From contig JACJYQ010000001.1 in the NCBI GenBank assembly GCA_020636025.1, positions 62,001 through 126,000 on the forward strand: a stretch of DNA of 64,000 nt. The letters are read 5' to 3'. The stretch is from Lewinellaceae bacterium. Lineage in GTDB: Bacteria; Bacteroidota; Bacteroidia; Chitinophagales; Saprospiraceae. The notes beneath the pieces were generated by a model that was given only the letters and a program-made list of their open reading frames with translations, had not been told where the DNA came from and searched no databases. The position numbers were made by a program, and so were the translations under genes. Of this stretch, positions 42,995 to 52,027 are shown in pieces; the first letter of the stretch is position 1; the number at the start of each line of letters is the position of its first letter.

Positions 42995-45391
42995 CTATAA
43001 ACCAGCTTCTTCCATAATGGAAATCGCAGCATCTAAAACGTCCTCCACTTGAGGCTTGGAATGATAATCACCATCCTGCCCATACGCCGGGCGGTGAGGT
43101 TTGGCGGCGAGTGTAACCGGTGCAGAATCCAGCCAGCGGTAACCATTTTGTATTTCAAGCACTTGTTGCAGCATATATGCCGACGCTCCGCCTTCAAAAT
43201 CTTCATCCAGGAAAATAACCCGATTGGTTTTTTTCAGGCTTTCCACACATGTGTGGTCCAGATCGAAAGGAAGCAAGGTTTGAATGTCAATTATTTCGAG
43301 TGAAATTCCGTGGTTAGCCAATAATTCGGCTGCTTGCTCGGCAATTCTTACGGAGGCGCCATAAGTGATAACGCTAATATCGGTTCCTTCTCTTAGTACC
43401 TCTGCCTGGCCAAGCGGAACGGTAAATGACCCAACATTCTCAGGAAGTTTTTCTTTAAACCTGTAGCCATTCAACACTTCCACCATAATGGCCGGATCGT
43501 CGGCTCTGAGCAGTGTGTTATACATGCCGGCTGCCTGGGTCATATTACGAGGTACACAAACATGCATTCCTCGAAGAGAGCCAAGCATCATACCCATTGG
43601 TGACCCGCTATGCCATACTCCCACCAGGCGATGACCTCTCGTACGGATAATCGCTGGTGCGATTTGAAGGTTATTGGATCTCCAGCGAAGCGTTGCCAGG
43701 TCGTCGGACAAAGCAGGCAGTCCATAAAGCAAGTAATCGAGATATTGTATTTCTGCGATGGGACGCAAGCCTCGCATGGCCAAGCCAATTGCCTGTCCCA
43801 TGATGCTCCATTCACGAATGCCGGTATCGAATACGCGTTCAATACCATATTTTTCCTGCATACCCCTCATGCCTTGATTCACATCGCCAATGTGACCTAC
43901 ATCCTCACCAAAAACGAAAATTTTGTGATCTCTCTTCAGGTTTTCATCAAAACAGGCATTGAGGATCTCAAAGCCATCCTTCATCGGAGAGTCATCCGAG
44001 TATTTAGCAGCCTCGTGGCTGATGTTCATTGGAGAATATTCTGTTGAACTAAGCAGGTGGTCGGAATAATCTTTCGAACCAGTTTCCTGCTCACGATCGA
44101 TCCATGCTTTTAACGCTGAGGCACCGGCATAATTCTTATTGGGCAGCGAGAAATAAGCTCTTCTGGCAGCTTGCAAAATCTCATAGCGAAGCGGATCTTT
44201 TTTGCTTTGCAGGGATTTCCGGATCTCATTAAGTTCCTTGTTCTCTTGTCCGTTTAGGGTGTTGTCAAGCAGGGCGCTCAATTCAGTACGGAGTACATCA
44301 ACCTGGTCGTGATAATTTCTGAAAGCACGTTGCGCCGCTTCTGTTACCTCTTTTTTGGCATTTGCCTTTATTTCTTCGATTTCAGCTTCAGTAGCGATTC
44401 CTTCAGCAACCATCCAATTGGCCATTCGATTATTGCAATCAAATTTTGCTTCAAATTCGAGTCTTTCAGGCGATTTGTATCTTCTGTGATCTCCGGAAGT
44501 AGAGTGTCCCAATTGTTGGGTAACCTCTTGAATGTGAAACAAAGCCGGTTGATGGCTTTTCCTCATTTTTTCGGCGCCATTGCGATAAACTTCACACAAT
44601 TCAGCGTAATTCCAGGCTTTTGCGCGGTAAATACTGAAGCCGGGTAGGCCTGCCTTGTCGTCAGCCTCAAATCCTTTGAGTACGGCGCTGATATTCTCTT
44701 TAGTCGTTTGATATTTTTTAGGAACCGAAATGCCATAGCCATCATCCCAAACACTTACAGCCAGAGGCACTTGCATTACACCGGCGGCATTTATGGTTTC
44801 CCAGAATATGCCTTCAGAAGTGGATGCATCTCCTATGGTAACAAAGGCTATTTCATTTCCTTTATTACTAAGATCACCACAAATGGCTGTGTTTTCCCTA
44901 AATTTCCTGGAAGCGAAAGCTAATCCAAGGCCACGTGCCATCTGACCACCGGTTGGAGAAATGTCTGCACTAATGTTATACCTGTTTTTCAGATCCAGAA
45001 ACTCTCCTTTTTCATTAACAAAGGCTGTCGCAAAATGGCAATTCATTTGCCTCCCGTGAGATAATGAATCATTTTGCGGGTCTCCATATAGTTGCGCAAA
45101 AAACTCTTCCAGCGTCATCAAGCCCAGCGCAAACATGAGGGTTTGGTCGCGATAATACCCGGAGCGAAAATCTCCTTTTTTCCAGGCACGCGCCATGGCC
45201 ACCTGTGCAACTTCTTTTCCATCTCCAATGATGCCGAAGTTTGCTTTGCCGGTGAGTACTTCTTTTCTGGCTAAAACACTGGCTTCCCGACTCAAACAAC
45301 AGATCCTGAAATCGCTGATTACATCTTTTTTGTAAGCGGCAGAGTGTTTGCCAGTAGATTTGATTTTACTTGAAGATTTAGTTTCGATCAT
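42995..45391 (-). CDS. 2-oxoacid (branched-chain) dehydrogenase E1, fused alpha and beta subunits
   Basis: About 798 residues. The alpha part (to about 400) shows the thiamine-diphosphate motif GDASTSEGIFWETINAAG and SHGRQMNCHF. The beta part starts near MNISHEAAKYSDDSPMKDGFEILNACFDEN with FGEDVGHIGDVNQGMRGMQEKYG, EIQYLDYLL and VWHSGSPMGM. E1 decarboxylates a branched-chain or related 2-oxoacid before transfer to E2 lipoyl. A fused alpha/beta E1 is common in Bacteroidota. E2 and E3 are not nearby. Start MIETKSSS at 45391 is chosen because the -7 box at 45414-45421 sits just upstream of it. Confidence 0.93.
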   Translation of the reverse strand: MIETKSSSKIKSTGKHSAAYKKDVISDFRICCLSREASVLARKEVLTGKANFGIIGDGKEVAQVAMARAWKKGDFRSGYYRDQTLMFALGLMTLEEFFAQLYGDPQNDSLSHGRQMNCHFATAFVNEKGEFLDLKNRYNISADISPTGGQMARGLGLAFASRKFRENTAICGDLSNKGNEIAFVTIGDASTSEGIFWETINAAGVMQVPLAVSVWDDGYGISVPKKYQTTKENISAVLKGFEADDKAGLPGFSIYRAKAWNYAELCEVYRNGAEKMRKSHQPALFHIQEVTQQLGHSTSGDHRRYKSPERLEFEAKFDCNNRMANWMVAEGIATEAEIEEIKANAKKEVTEAAQRAFRNYHDQVDVLRTELSALLDNTLNGQENKELNEIRKSLQSKKDPLRYEILQAARRAYFSLPNKNYAGASALKAWIDREQETGSKDYSDHLLSSTEYSPMNISHEAAKYSDDSPMKDGFEILNACFDENLKRDHKIFVFGEDVGHIGDVNQGMRGMQEKYGIERVFDTGIREWSIMGQAIGLAMRGLRPIAEIQYLDYLLYGLPALSDDLATLRWRSNNLQIAPAIIRTRGHRLVGVWHSGSPMGMMLGSLRGMHVCVPRNMTQAAGMYNTLLRADDPAIMVEVLNGYRFKEKLPENVGSFTVPLGQAEVLREGTDISVITYGASVRIAEQAAELLANHGISLEIIDIQTLLPFDLDHTCVESLKKTNRVIFLDEDFEGGASAYMLQQVLEIQNGYRWLDSAPVTLAAKPHRPAYGQDGDYHSKPQVEDVLDAAISIMEEAGL

Positions 45392-45413
45392 AATTTTTTC
45401 TGGAAAAGGCACG

Positions 45414-45421
45414 CAAAAGTA
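45414..45421 (-). promoter_or_regulatory. -7 box of the E1 gene
   Basis: TACTTTTG on the minus strand, exact to TAnnTTTG and followed by CGTGCC. It overlaps the base after the upstream ATG at 45412, ruling that start out. Confidence 0.6.
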
Positions 45422-45506
45422 CGACGTTCCGGCGGGTAGGAAAACTGAAATGTGCTCTAATTCGAGAATTATTAAAATTGGTCTGGCTTCAAACGGAAAT
45501 TTGCCC

Positions 45507-45514
45507 TAATTTTG
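45507..45514 (+). promoter_or_regulatory. -7 box of the DksA-like gene
   Basis: TAATTTTG, exact match, followed by CCCCGC, 54 bp before the start codon at 45569. Confidence 0.6.
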
Positions 45515-45568
45515 CCCCGCTAAAATTTAGCGCTTTTATTTCTGTAAACAATTAACCCACCAAATAAT

Positions 45569-46162
45569 ATGTCGAACGACACGAAATTACGGTATAGCGA
45601 CGAAGATCTTCAGGAGTTTAAAACACTTGTTGAATCAAAACTGAGTCAGGCTCAGGAAGAGTTGGAAACTACTGAAAGACAAATAGCCGATTTGAATGAA
45701 AACGGCTTCAATCAACAGGGGGGCGACTGGTATGACGACAGCACAGCGCATACAGATCTTGAAATGTTGCAGCGCATGCTTATCAGACAACAACGTCACG
45801 TACAGGATCTTAAAAACGCATTGTTGCGTATTTCCAATAAGACCTATGGTGTGTGCACCGTTACTGGTCAATTGATTGGTAAGGACAGGCTTCGTCTTGT
45901 GCCTCATGCCACTAAAAGTGTTGACGGTAAGAATATGGCGAACTCCAATTCCAGAAGAGAGGTCAACGAGAATGTCGATTCCAACAGCGAATTTTTCCCT
46001 GGAGGGGACGAAGGCCGTTCCGGTAAACCAATTGGAGATAAAATTCGCCTTTCAAACGGTAAGCGTCCTGCTCGAAAATCTGAAGATGAATGGGAGATCA
46101 ACAATGAAACCATTGAGGATGCTGCCTATGATCGCCGGAAATTTGAAGAAGAGGAGGAGTGA
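45569..46162 (+). CDS. DksA/TraR-family protein lacking the zinc-finger cysteines
   Basis: A 197-residue protein. An N-terminal coiled coil (about 10-60, EFKTLVESKLSQAQEELETTERQIADL) is followed by a DksA-type globular part: SNKTYGVCTVTGQLIGKDRLRLVPHAT. Of the four zinc Cys only one remains, as in the Bacteroidota versions. A long charged tail (PARKSEDEWEINNETIEDAAYDRRKFEEEEE) follows. DksA proteins enter the RNA polymerase secondary channel and respond to ppGpp; whether this one does so is unknown. It converges on the PKD gene through the inverted repeat at 46179. Confidence 0.88.
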   Translation: MSNDTKLRYSDEDLQEFKTLVESKLSQAQEELETTERQIADLNENGFNQQGGDWYDDSTAHTDLEMLQRMLIRQQRHVQDLKNALLRISNKTYGVCTVTGQLIGKDRLRLVPHATKSVDGKNMANSNSRREVNENVDSNSEFFPGGDEGRSGKPIGDKIRLSNGKRPARKSEDEWEINNETIEDAAYDRRKFEEEEE

Positions 46163-46178
46163 ATTAATGTGATAATTT

Positions 46179-46223
46179 GATAATGAGCTAATTAGCTAAT
46201 GGTTGCATGATTAGCTCATTATC
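46179..46223. terminator. Bidirectional terminator-like inverted repeat
   Basis: 14-bp perfect arms (GATAATGAGCTAAT and complement) at 46179-46192 and 46210-46223 between two convergent genes. No strong U-run, so termination is inferred. Confidence 0.5.
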
Positions 46224-46225
46224 GA

Positions 46226-47878
46226 TTAACGCAACAGGGTTACATTGCCTTTTTTTGAGGTTTCATTGCCATCTTCGCATTTTACATGCAGGAAATACCC
46301 ATAGGTTTCAGCAGGTTGATCCTGCCCCTTGTAAGTACCATCCCAACTGTCTTCCAGGCTATTGGCTTCAAATAGCTTTTCTCCCCACCGATTGTAAATT
46401 ACCCAGTAAACTTCCGAAGCGATATTACTTTCCAATTTAAGTTCGTCATTTTGTCCGTCTCCATTTGGTGAAAAGCCGGTAGGGAAAAATACATAAGGTT
46501 GATCGCAGGGTGGGGGAACTACCCTTACCTCAACTTCACCGGTTTTTTGACATCCATTTGGCAGGAAAGCAGTTACCGTATACGTGGATGTTTGAGTCGG
46601 TGTGGCAATTGGGTTAGCAATATTTATTTCAGACAGATCCGGATCCTGTACCCAGCGATATATGTCTGCCCCCGGAAAACTAGCCTCTAATTGTGAATTG
46701 CCACCTTGTTGTATATCCGAGGGATCTGCCGTGACGATCAGTGATCCATCTGTTTCTTTGAGCTCAATCTGGAACAAAAAGGTATCGCTGCACATGGTAT
46801 TGGGCTCTGCTATCAACGCAACTGTATACATACCAGTGTCCGGATAGCTGTGATTCGGAGAATAGGCGACCGATGTTTGATTCAAATTGTCTGGCCAATC
46901 AAAATACCAACGGAAATACAGGGCGTATTGGCTGAGGTTGGTAAAATGAACATCAAGTGTATCACATATTATATCCGGACTGGCAAATGCTGCAGTGGGA
47001 GAGCCACAGTCGGCCACATTGTATTGAAAATCGCGCCGTGTAATTGAAATCAGGCTGTCATTTCTAAATTCATCCACGCAAACACCAATCACATAATTTC
47101 CAATGGTATTGGGTATGCCTGTCATAAAACCGGTCGCAGGGTCGATGGTCAAAGGGTCTCCGCCCATCAGGTTGGAAAGGTTGTAGGGCGGGTCCAGCCA
47201 AACGAGTTCATTGTATGGTGGTCCGGACGGAGGATTGGGAACTGAATTAAGGGAATCAGGTCCATTCAGCGGAGTGCACAAACGATAGCTTAGCGAATCA
47301 CCATCCGGATCACTGGCAGAATGATCAAAATCAATAGGTTCGTGTACACAAATGGCGACGGGAGGCCATGAGTTGAAACTTGCCGAGTTGTTGCACGCTT
47401 GCATGGCAATTCCAGTAATCTCGGTTATAAAACTGATCCCTGAATTTAATGGGTCAGGTATGTTGCGTATGAGTCTGTTTCGACAACAGCGTTGGTATAC
47501 AATGGTATATCCCTCTGGCCGGAAGGGTAGTGAGATGATTCTTTTGTAGGTTGCCTTGTGTACACAGATATCCGGTGGGACGACCAGACAAGGATTGTTA
47601 AGGACAATAGGTATGGTGTCGTTGCTGAAATCATTATAGGCAATGTTGAGTTTCAGGAACAATGAATCTGTTCCCGATTTATACACACCTACTATGGCCG
47701 GATCGTCAAATGCCGGCTGGCCATTGAAACAGTCGCGATAGACAGTTAGTGATATTTCATAATTATCGTTTCCCAGACAGCGGTAAGTAATTTCACCTCC
47801 AACTATGTGCGTGGCAAATGCAGTCTGCAAGTTTAATAAAAAGAGCAGGGAAAGGAGAACGGACAAAGTGGTTTTCAT
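46226..47878 (-). CDS. PKD-domain protein with gliding-motility-type (type B) T9SS sorting domain
   Basis: A 550-residue exported protein with signal peptide (1-22). The N-terminal part HIVGGEITYRCLGNDNYEISLTVYRDC and CCRNRLIRNI is a beta-rich region common in Bacteroidota surface proteins. A PKD-like domain follows (about 300-370, FRWYFDWPDNLNQTS). The last 90 residues are the type B CTD: FFPTGFSPNGDGQNDELKL, YNRWGEKLFE and GYFLHVKCEDGNE. It is secreted by T9SS and probably surface-bound. Specific role unknown. Confidence 0.9.
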   Translation of the reverse strand: MKTTLSVLLSLLFLLNLQTAFATHIVGGEITYRCLGNDNYEISLTVYRDCFNGQPAFDDPAIVGVYKSGTDSLFLKLNIAYNDFSNDTIPIVLNNPCLVVPPDICVHKATYKRIISLPFRPEGYTIVYQRCCRNRLIRNIPDPLNSGISFITEITGIAMQACNNSASFNSWPPVAICVHEPIDFDHSASDPDGDSLSYRLCTPLNGPDSLNSVPNPPSGPPYNELVWLDPPYNLSNLMGGDPLTIDPATGFMTGIPNTIGNYVIGVCVDEFRNDSLISITRRDFQYNVADCGSPTAAFASPDIICDTLDVHFTNLSQYALYFRWYFDWPDNLNQTSVAYSPNHSYPDTGMYTVALIAEPNTMCSDTFLFQIELKETDGSLIVTADPSDIQQGGNSQLEASFPGADIYRWVQDPDLSEINIANPIATPTQTSTYTVTAFLPNGCQKTGEVEVRVVPPPCDQPYVFFPTGFSPNGDGQNDELKLESNIASEVYWVIYNRWGEKLFEANSLEDSWDGTYKGQDQPAETYGYFLHVKCEDGNETSKKGNVTLLR

Positions 47879-47902
47879 GGCAAAAGTTATTGGTAGGGCA
47901 GA

Positions 47903-48838
47903 TCAATTTGAGGCTTTTCTTTTATCTAGAAATTCGTACAAAACTGTTTGTAGATGTTTCCCATCTGTTTCCCAAAGGTTGTTATGTCTGGCTCCACTTA
48001 CCGACACCCATTCCTTGTTTTCATGCGGGATGGCATCAAAATTATGCTTGCCAAATGACATCGGAATTTTATCATCCTGATCGCCATGCATCACCAATAC
48101 GGGTTGTGTGAGTGTAGCCGCCGCATCTACCGGATTTACAGCAGCAGCATCAAATTTAGCTCTTTGACAGGCATTTTTTATCACTCTGTTCAATATCCAT
48201 TGTGGCTTAAGACCAAACATAAAATCAGCTCCGTATTCTGCCACTACTTTTGGGAACTCATCAAAGGTGCTCTCAATGATGCCAAAACTATACCGGTGGT
48301 CATAGGCCAGGGTATTATAGGCGATGGCCCCACCAAGTGATGCTCCCCAGATGGCAATCGGTCTGTCAGGATATCGGCTCTCAAGTGTATCGGCGACTGC
48401 CTTTAGGTCATTTTTTTCATAAAAGCCAAATGTGCAATATTCTCCTTCACTTTGTCCGTGCGCCCTGAGATCCAGCAATAAACTCGCATAGCCAGCTTCT
48501 GCAAGCATACGTGCACGGGGTAAATTTGATTCTTTACAATTGGAAATGCCATGTAGCATTACAACCGTTCCAAATGTGGTATCCAGCTTGCTGTCGATCA
48601 GCCAGGCACTGAGATTGATATTGTCGGGGCTTTTGATACTCAGCTTTTGCCCTTCAAGACCAAAATCCTGTGGCAAATAGCCATTGGGGTAACGCCATTT
48701 GTTTTCAGCCGGAATTTGTCGCCAGGGTTTAATACACATATTGGGAAAAACATTTTCCACCACGTTGTAGGCCCCAAGTGCCAACAAGCCAACAAATATT
48801 CCCAAAATGGCGCGTTTAATTTGTGTTCGTTTTTTCAT
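47903..48838 (-). CDS. Alpha/beta hydrolase, membrane-anchored
   Basis: About 311 residues from MKKRTQIKR at 48838, with a TM or signal-anchor segment (residues 10-28). Serine hydrolase fold: oxyanion HGISNCKES, DLRAHGQSEGEYC, nucleophile elbow GASLGGAIAY, and the acid and His of LVMHGDQDDKIPMS and GARHNNLWE. Substrate unknown. The start overlaps the end of the ACC-deaminase-like gene by 23 bp, showing translational coupling in an operon with lysA. Confidence 0.9.
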   Translation of the reverse strand: MKKRTQIKRAILGIFVGLLALGAYNVVENVFPNMCIKPWRQIPAENKWRYPNGYLPQDFGLEGQKLSIKSPDNINLSAWLIDSKLDTTFGTVVMLHGISNCKESNLPRARMLAEAGYASLLLDLRAHGQSEGEYCTFGFYEKNDLKAVADTLESRYPDRPIAIWGASLGGAIAYNTLAYDHRYSFGIIESTFDEFPKVVAEYGADFMFGLKPQWILNRVIKNACQRAKFDAAAVNPVDAAATLTQPVLVMHGDQDDKIPMSFGKHNFDAIPHENKEWVSVSGARHNNLWETDGKHLQTVLYEFLDKRKASN

Positions 48839-49769
48839 GTGTGGCTTTAATATTTTGCCTTTCAATTTTTGTATTCATACCGTTCCAGCCTTGAATCCCA
48901 CCTGTGTGCAAAGCCACAATACAACTGTCTGGAGGAAAGAATTGTTGTGAAATGAGCAAGTACAACTGATGCATCATTTTAGACGTGTAAATGGGATCTA
49001 GCTGAATTTGTGTTCGCTGCCTGAAACTTTCACAGAAACTGAAAAGCTCCGGCGTCATTTCTGCAAACTTCAATCTTAAATCACTGGTGATTATTTGGAA
49101 ATCAAACTCTTGAGTATATCCAGCTCTTTCCAGCTTTTCGGACATTACTTGCTCATCAATTCCATAAGGCGCCGCCGGAAAAATCAATGTCTTTCCATTC
49201 ATGCGCAAACCGGAAATGATCCCGGCTGCGGTGCATCCAGTGCCTGCAGGAACACAAATGAAAAGTTTGTTCCCATAGTCTGCCGGCAGTTGTTGTAGAA
49301 TTTCTTCTGTAATTTTTGAGCAGGATTCTACTGCTTCAGAAGTATCTCCCCCTTCAGGTAATAGCTCGTAAATGCCTTTTTCGGAAAACCCAAAATGTGA
49401 TATTACATCCTGAAGAGAGGCCTTTTTTAACTGTTCATAATCGGATTTTGATACGCGAAGTAGTCTCATACCACACCCGGTTGCATGGGAAAGAGTAGGG
49501 TTTGAAAGATCAGTTCCCATGCCTCTGATGATGCCGATTGTTGGAAACTGAAATGTTTTACCCGCACTCGCCAAAGCGTGAATATGATTGGAAAATGCCC
49601 CTCCAAAACTGATAATGGTGGTATTCGTTTTGGAAACCCGATCCAATACAGGACGCATTTTGCGCCATTTGTTTCCCTGTATTTCCGCATGCAGCAAATC
49701 ATCTCTTTTTAAAAAAAGTCGATACCCTTCCGGTGCCGGGATTTCCTGTAGTGGAGACTCGATATCCAT
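48816..49769 (-). CDS. 1-aminocyclopropane-1-carboxylate deaminase / D-cysteine desulfhydrase family PLP enzyme
   Basis: A 317-residue fold type II PLP enzyme. The PLP lysine sits in EIQGNKWRKMRPV, with SFGGAFSNHIHALA (substrate loop), VPAGTGCTAAG (phosphate loop) and ALHTGGIQGWNGM following. ACC deaminase and D-cysteine desulfhydrase cannot be distinguished by eye. It begins 5 bp after lysA and overlaps the hydrolase, so the three genes form one operon. Confidence 0.9.
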   Translation of the reverse strand: MDIESPLQEIPAPEGYRLFLKRDDLLHAEIQGNKWRKMRPVLDRVSKTNTTIISFGGAFSNHIHALASAGKTFQFPTIGIIRGMGTDLSNPTLSHATGCGMRLLRVSKSDYEQLKKASLQDVISHFGFSEKGIYELLPEGGDTSEAVESCSKITEEILQQLPADYGNKLFICVPAGTGCTAAGIISGLRMNGKTLIFPAAPYGIDEQVMSEKLERAGYTQEFDFQIITSDLRLKFAEMTPELFSFCESFRQRTQIQLDPIYTSKMMHQLYLLISQQFFPPDSCIVALHTGGIQGWNGMNTKIERQNIKATHEKTNTN

Positions 49770-49774
49770 GCCAA

Positions 49775-51058
49775 TTAAAGCTGTACCTCGATCTGGTTGT
49801 TCAACAGATCCTCAAAGCTCTCCCGCTTGCGGATCAAGTGAGCTTTGCCTTTGTAAATCATGACTTCAGCCGGGCGAGGTCTTGAGTTGAACTGTGAAGC
49901 CATCGACCAACCATACGCTCCGGCATTGTAAAACCCGATGATGTCTCCTTCCACCGCCTCGGCAATTCGGCGATCAATAGCAAAGGTGTCGGTTTCACAG
50001 ATGTTGCCAACCACATTGTAAATTCTGGGTTTGAAATTCGGCTCGGTAACGTTGACAATTTTGTGGTAAGAACCGTAAAACATCGGTCGAATCAGGTGGT
50101 TAAAACCGGTATCTACACCGATAAAAGCCGTGGAAGTAGTTTGTTTTACCAGCGTGCATTTAGTGAATAAATACCCGGATTCACTCACAAGAAACTTGCC
50201 CGGTTCTACCATTAGTGTCAGGTCACGACCATATTCTTTGCAAAATTCTTCGAAACGCGAGCTAAGCTTGGCACCCAGTTCTTCTATATCAGTTTCAATA
50301 TCCTCAGGCTTGTATGGCACTTTAAAACCACTTCCAAGATCAATGTATTTTAGATCGGGAAACTTGGCAGCTGCTTCAAAAAGTATCTCTGCACCTCTAA
50401 TAAAAATATCCACATCGAGGATGTCGGATCCGGTGTGCATGTGCAGGCCCTCGATCTTAAGCTCCTGATTATCAACCAGTCTCATCACGTGAGGAAGCTG
50501 GTGAATACTGATCCCAAATTTGGAATCAATATGTCCTACACTGATATTCTCATTACCTCCGCCCATCAAATGCGGGTTTATTCGAATGCATATTGGATGG
50601 TCTTTGTGGTGCAGACCCCAGTTTTCAAGCATCGGTATTGCATCTATATTCACCTTCACACCGAGTTTGGCAGCTTCCTCGTATTCTTCCATCCCGGCGA
50701 AGTTTGGTGTAAATAGTATATCCGAGGGGGCGAAACCTGTATGCAGACCCAGTTTTACTTCTCCAATGGAAACGCAATCAAGGCCTGCGCCCAGTTTTCG
50801 CAAAAAGGTCAATACATTGATGTTACTTAGCGCCTTGCATGCAAAATGAACTTTAAAATTTGGCCATGTATAAGCCGAAGTCATTCGTTTATACTGTCTC
50901 TCTATAATTTCTGCATCATAAACATACAATGGCGTTCCAAATTCGGCGCAAAGTTCAAGAGGATCTATGCCTCCGCTCAACTGATATTTGTTATTGACGA
51001 TTTCCAAAAGAAAAAATTCAGGTTGGTTAAAAATTTTATTGATGTATTCAGACAACAA
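49775..51058 (-). CDS. lysA: Diaminopimelate decarboxylase
   Basis: A 427-residue fold type III PLP enzyme making L-lysine from meso-diaminopimelate. Motifs: GTPLYVYDAEIIERQY, HFACKALSN (PLP Lys), GLHMHTGSD, DLGSGFKVPY, EPGKFLVSESG, VGNICETDTFAIDR (Cys) and GAYGWSMASQFNSRPRP. The frame begins at TTG 51058; there is no ATG near, and a TTG at about residue 18 is a second choice. A -7 box lies at 51075. dapB, an earlier step, is at 59504. Confidence 0.95.
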   Translation of the reverse strand: MLSEYINKIFNQPEFFLLEIVNNKYQLSGGIDPLELCAEFGTPLYVYDAEIIERQYKRMTSAYTWPNFKVHFACKALSNINVLTFLRKLGAGLDCVSIGEVKLGLHTGFAPSDILFTPNFAGMEEYEEAAKLGVKVNIDAIPMLENWGLHHKDHPICIRINPHLMGGGNENISVGHIDSKFGISIHQLPHVMRLVDNQELKIEGLHMHTGSDILDVDIFIRGAEILFEAAAKFPDLKYIDLGSGFKVPYKPEDIETDIEELGAKLSSRFEEFCKEYGRDLTLMVEPGKFLVSESGYLFTKCTLVKQTTSTAFIGVDTGFNHLIRPMFYGSYHKIVNVTEPNFKPRIYNVVGNICETDTFAIDRRIAEAVEGDIIGFYNAGAYGWSMASQFNSRPRPAEVMIYKGKAHLIRKRESFEDLLNNQIEVQL

Positions 51059-51074
51059 ATGCTGTATTGGGGCG

Positions 51075-51082
51075 CAAAATTA
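51075..51082 (-). promoter_or_regulatory. -7 box of the lysA operon
   Basis: TAATTTTG on the minus strand, exact match, followed by CGCCCC, 16 bp before the TTG start; the untranslated leader would be short. Confidence 0.6.
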
Positions 51083-51174
51083 AGGCTTCAAATGCGCCAA
51101 AACCAATTTGTGTTGCATCTTTGATATGAACAGCTTGTTGTAAAAGCGTTTTATAGCATTCAAACCGGAATACC

Positions 51175-51711
51175 ATGACCAGCGAAGAACTATTGCGAAA
51201 ATTGCGTGAGCAGGACAGAGCTGCCCAGAAATGGCTATATGAGCGATATTCTCCGCTTATGTTCAGCGTTTGCCGCCGTTATTTGAAAACGAGAGAAGAT
51301 GCCGAGGAAGCGCTGGTCACTGGTTTTTACAAAGTTTTTTCCCAGATTGAATCATACACAGGAAGCGGTAATTTTGAAGGCTGGATGAGGCGGATCATGG
51401 TAAATGAGAGCCTGATGAGCCTCCGAAAAGGCAATCGGCTTTTGTTTCCGGGCGATGAAGATAAAATTGCCGAACAACATGATACCTTTAATATTGAGGC
51501 GGAAATGTCTGCCAATGAGATAATCGACCTGATAGGTGAACTCCCTCCAGGCTACAGAACTGTTTTCAATTTATATGTTCTGGAAGGGTATAAGCATCAT
51601 GAAATTGCCGAAGAACTTGGAATCAGTATCAATACCAGTAAAAGTCAATTGGTACTTGCCAAAGAAAAACTTCGGCAACTGTTAAAATCCAAAGGAATCA
51701 CCCAGGTTTAA
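51175..51711 (+). CDS. ECF-type RNA polymerase sigma factor, copy B
   Basis: A 178-residue ECF sigma factor. Region 2: EELLRKLREQDRAAQKWLYERYSPLM to YTGSGNFEGWMRRIMVNESLMSLRK. Region 4: LPPGYRTVFNLYVLEGYKHHEIAEELGISINTSKSQLVLAKEKL. It is followed after 52 bp by a 70-residue membrane protein that may be its anti-sigma partner, a pairing like that of copy A but much smaller. Confidence 0.93.
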   Translation: MTSEELLRKLREQDRAAQKWLYERYSPLMFSVCRRYLKTREDAEEALVTGFYKVFSQIESYTGSGNFEGWMRRIMVNESLMSLRKGNRLLFPGDEDKIAEQHDTFNIEAEMSANEIIDLIGELPPGYRTVFNLYVLEGYKHHEIAEELGISINTSKSQLVLAKEKLRQLLKSKGITQV

Positions 51712-51763
51712 CTCAAACACAATTCAAAAAACCATTTCGCATTTCGCATTAAACATTTATAAA

Positions 51764-51976
51764 ATGCCTGATCTATTTGATTTTTTTAAGGAAAACGAGT
51801 CGAAACTGCAGGAGCGGCCTTCCGATCAGGTATGGCAGAAACTGGAGAAAAAGCTCGAAACAAGCCGACGCAAAAAGCGGCCGGGAATCAGGTTTTTGCA
51901 ACTGACAACCGTAGCCCTGATTTTGCTGGTGTTAATATTTGCTGGTGTAATGGTGTGGTATTTTTCAAGGAAATGA
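51764..51976 (+). CDS. Small single-TM protein after ECF sigma B
   Basis: 70 residues: charged N-terminal part (FDFFKENESKLQERPSDQVWQKLEKKLE) and a C-terminal TM helix (FLQLTTVALILLVLIFAGVMVWYF). The WxKLEKKLE-type head followed by a TM is what small anti-sigma proteins look like in Bacteroidota; function inferred from order only. It also sits 51 bp before the GT-C-like gene. Confidence 0.8.
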   Translation: MPDLFDFFKENESKLQERPSDQVWQKLEKKLETSRRKKRPGIRFLQLTTVALILLVLIFAGVMVWYFSRK

Positions 51977-52027
51977 AAGCATGCACCGTACCTTGCGACG
52001 ATTTTCAAGCAAATCCATTCGTAAATA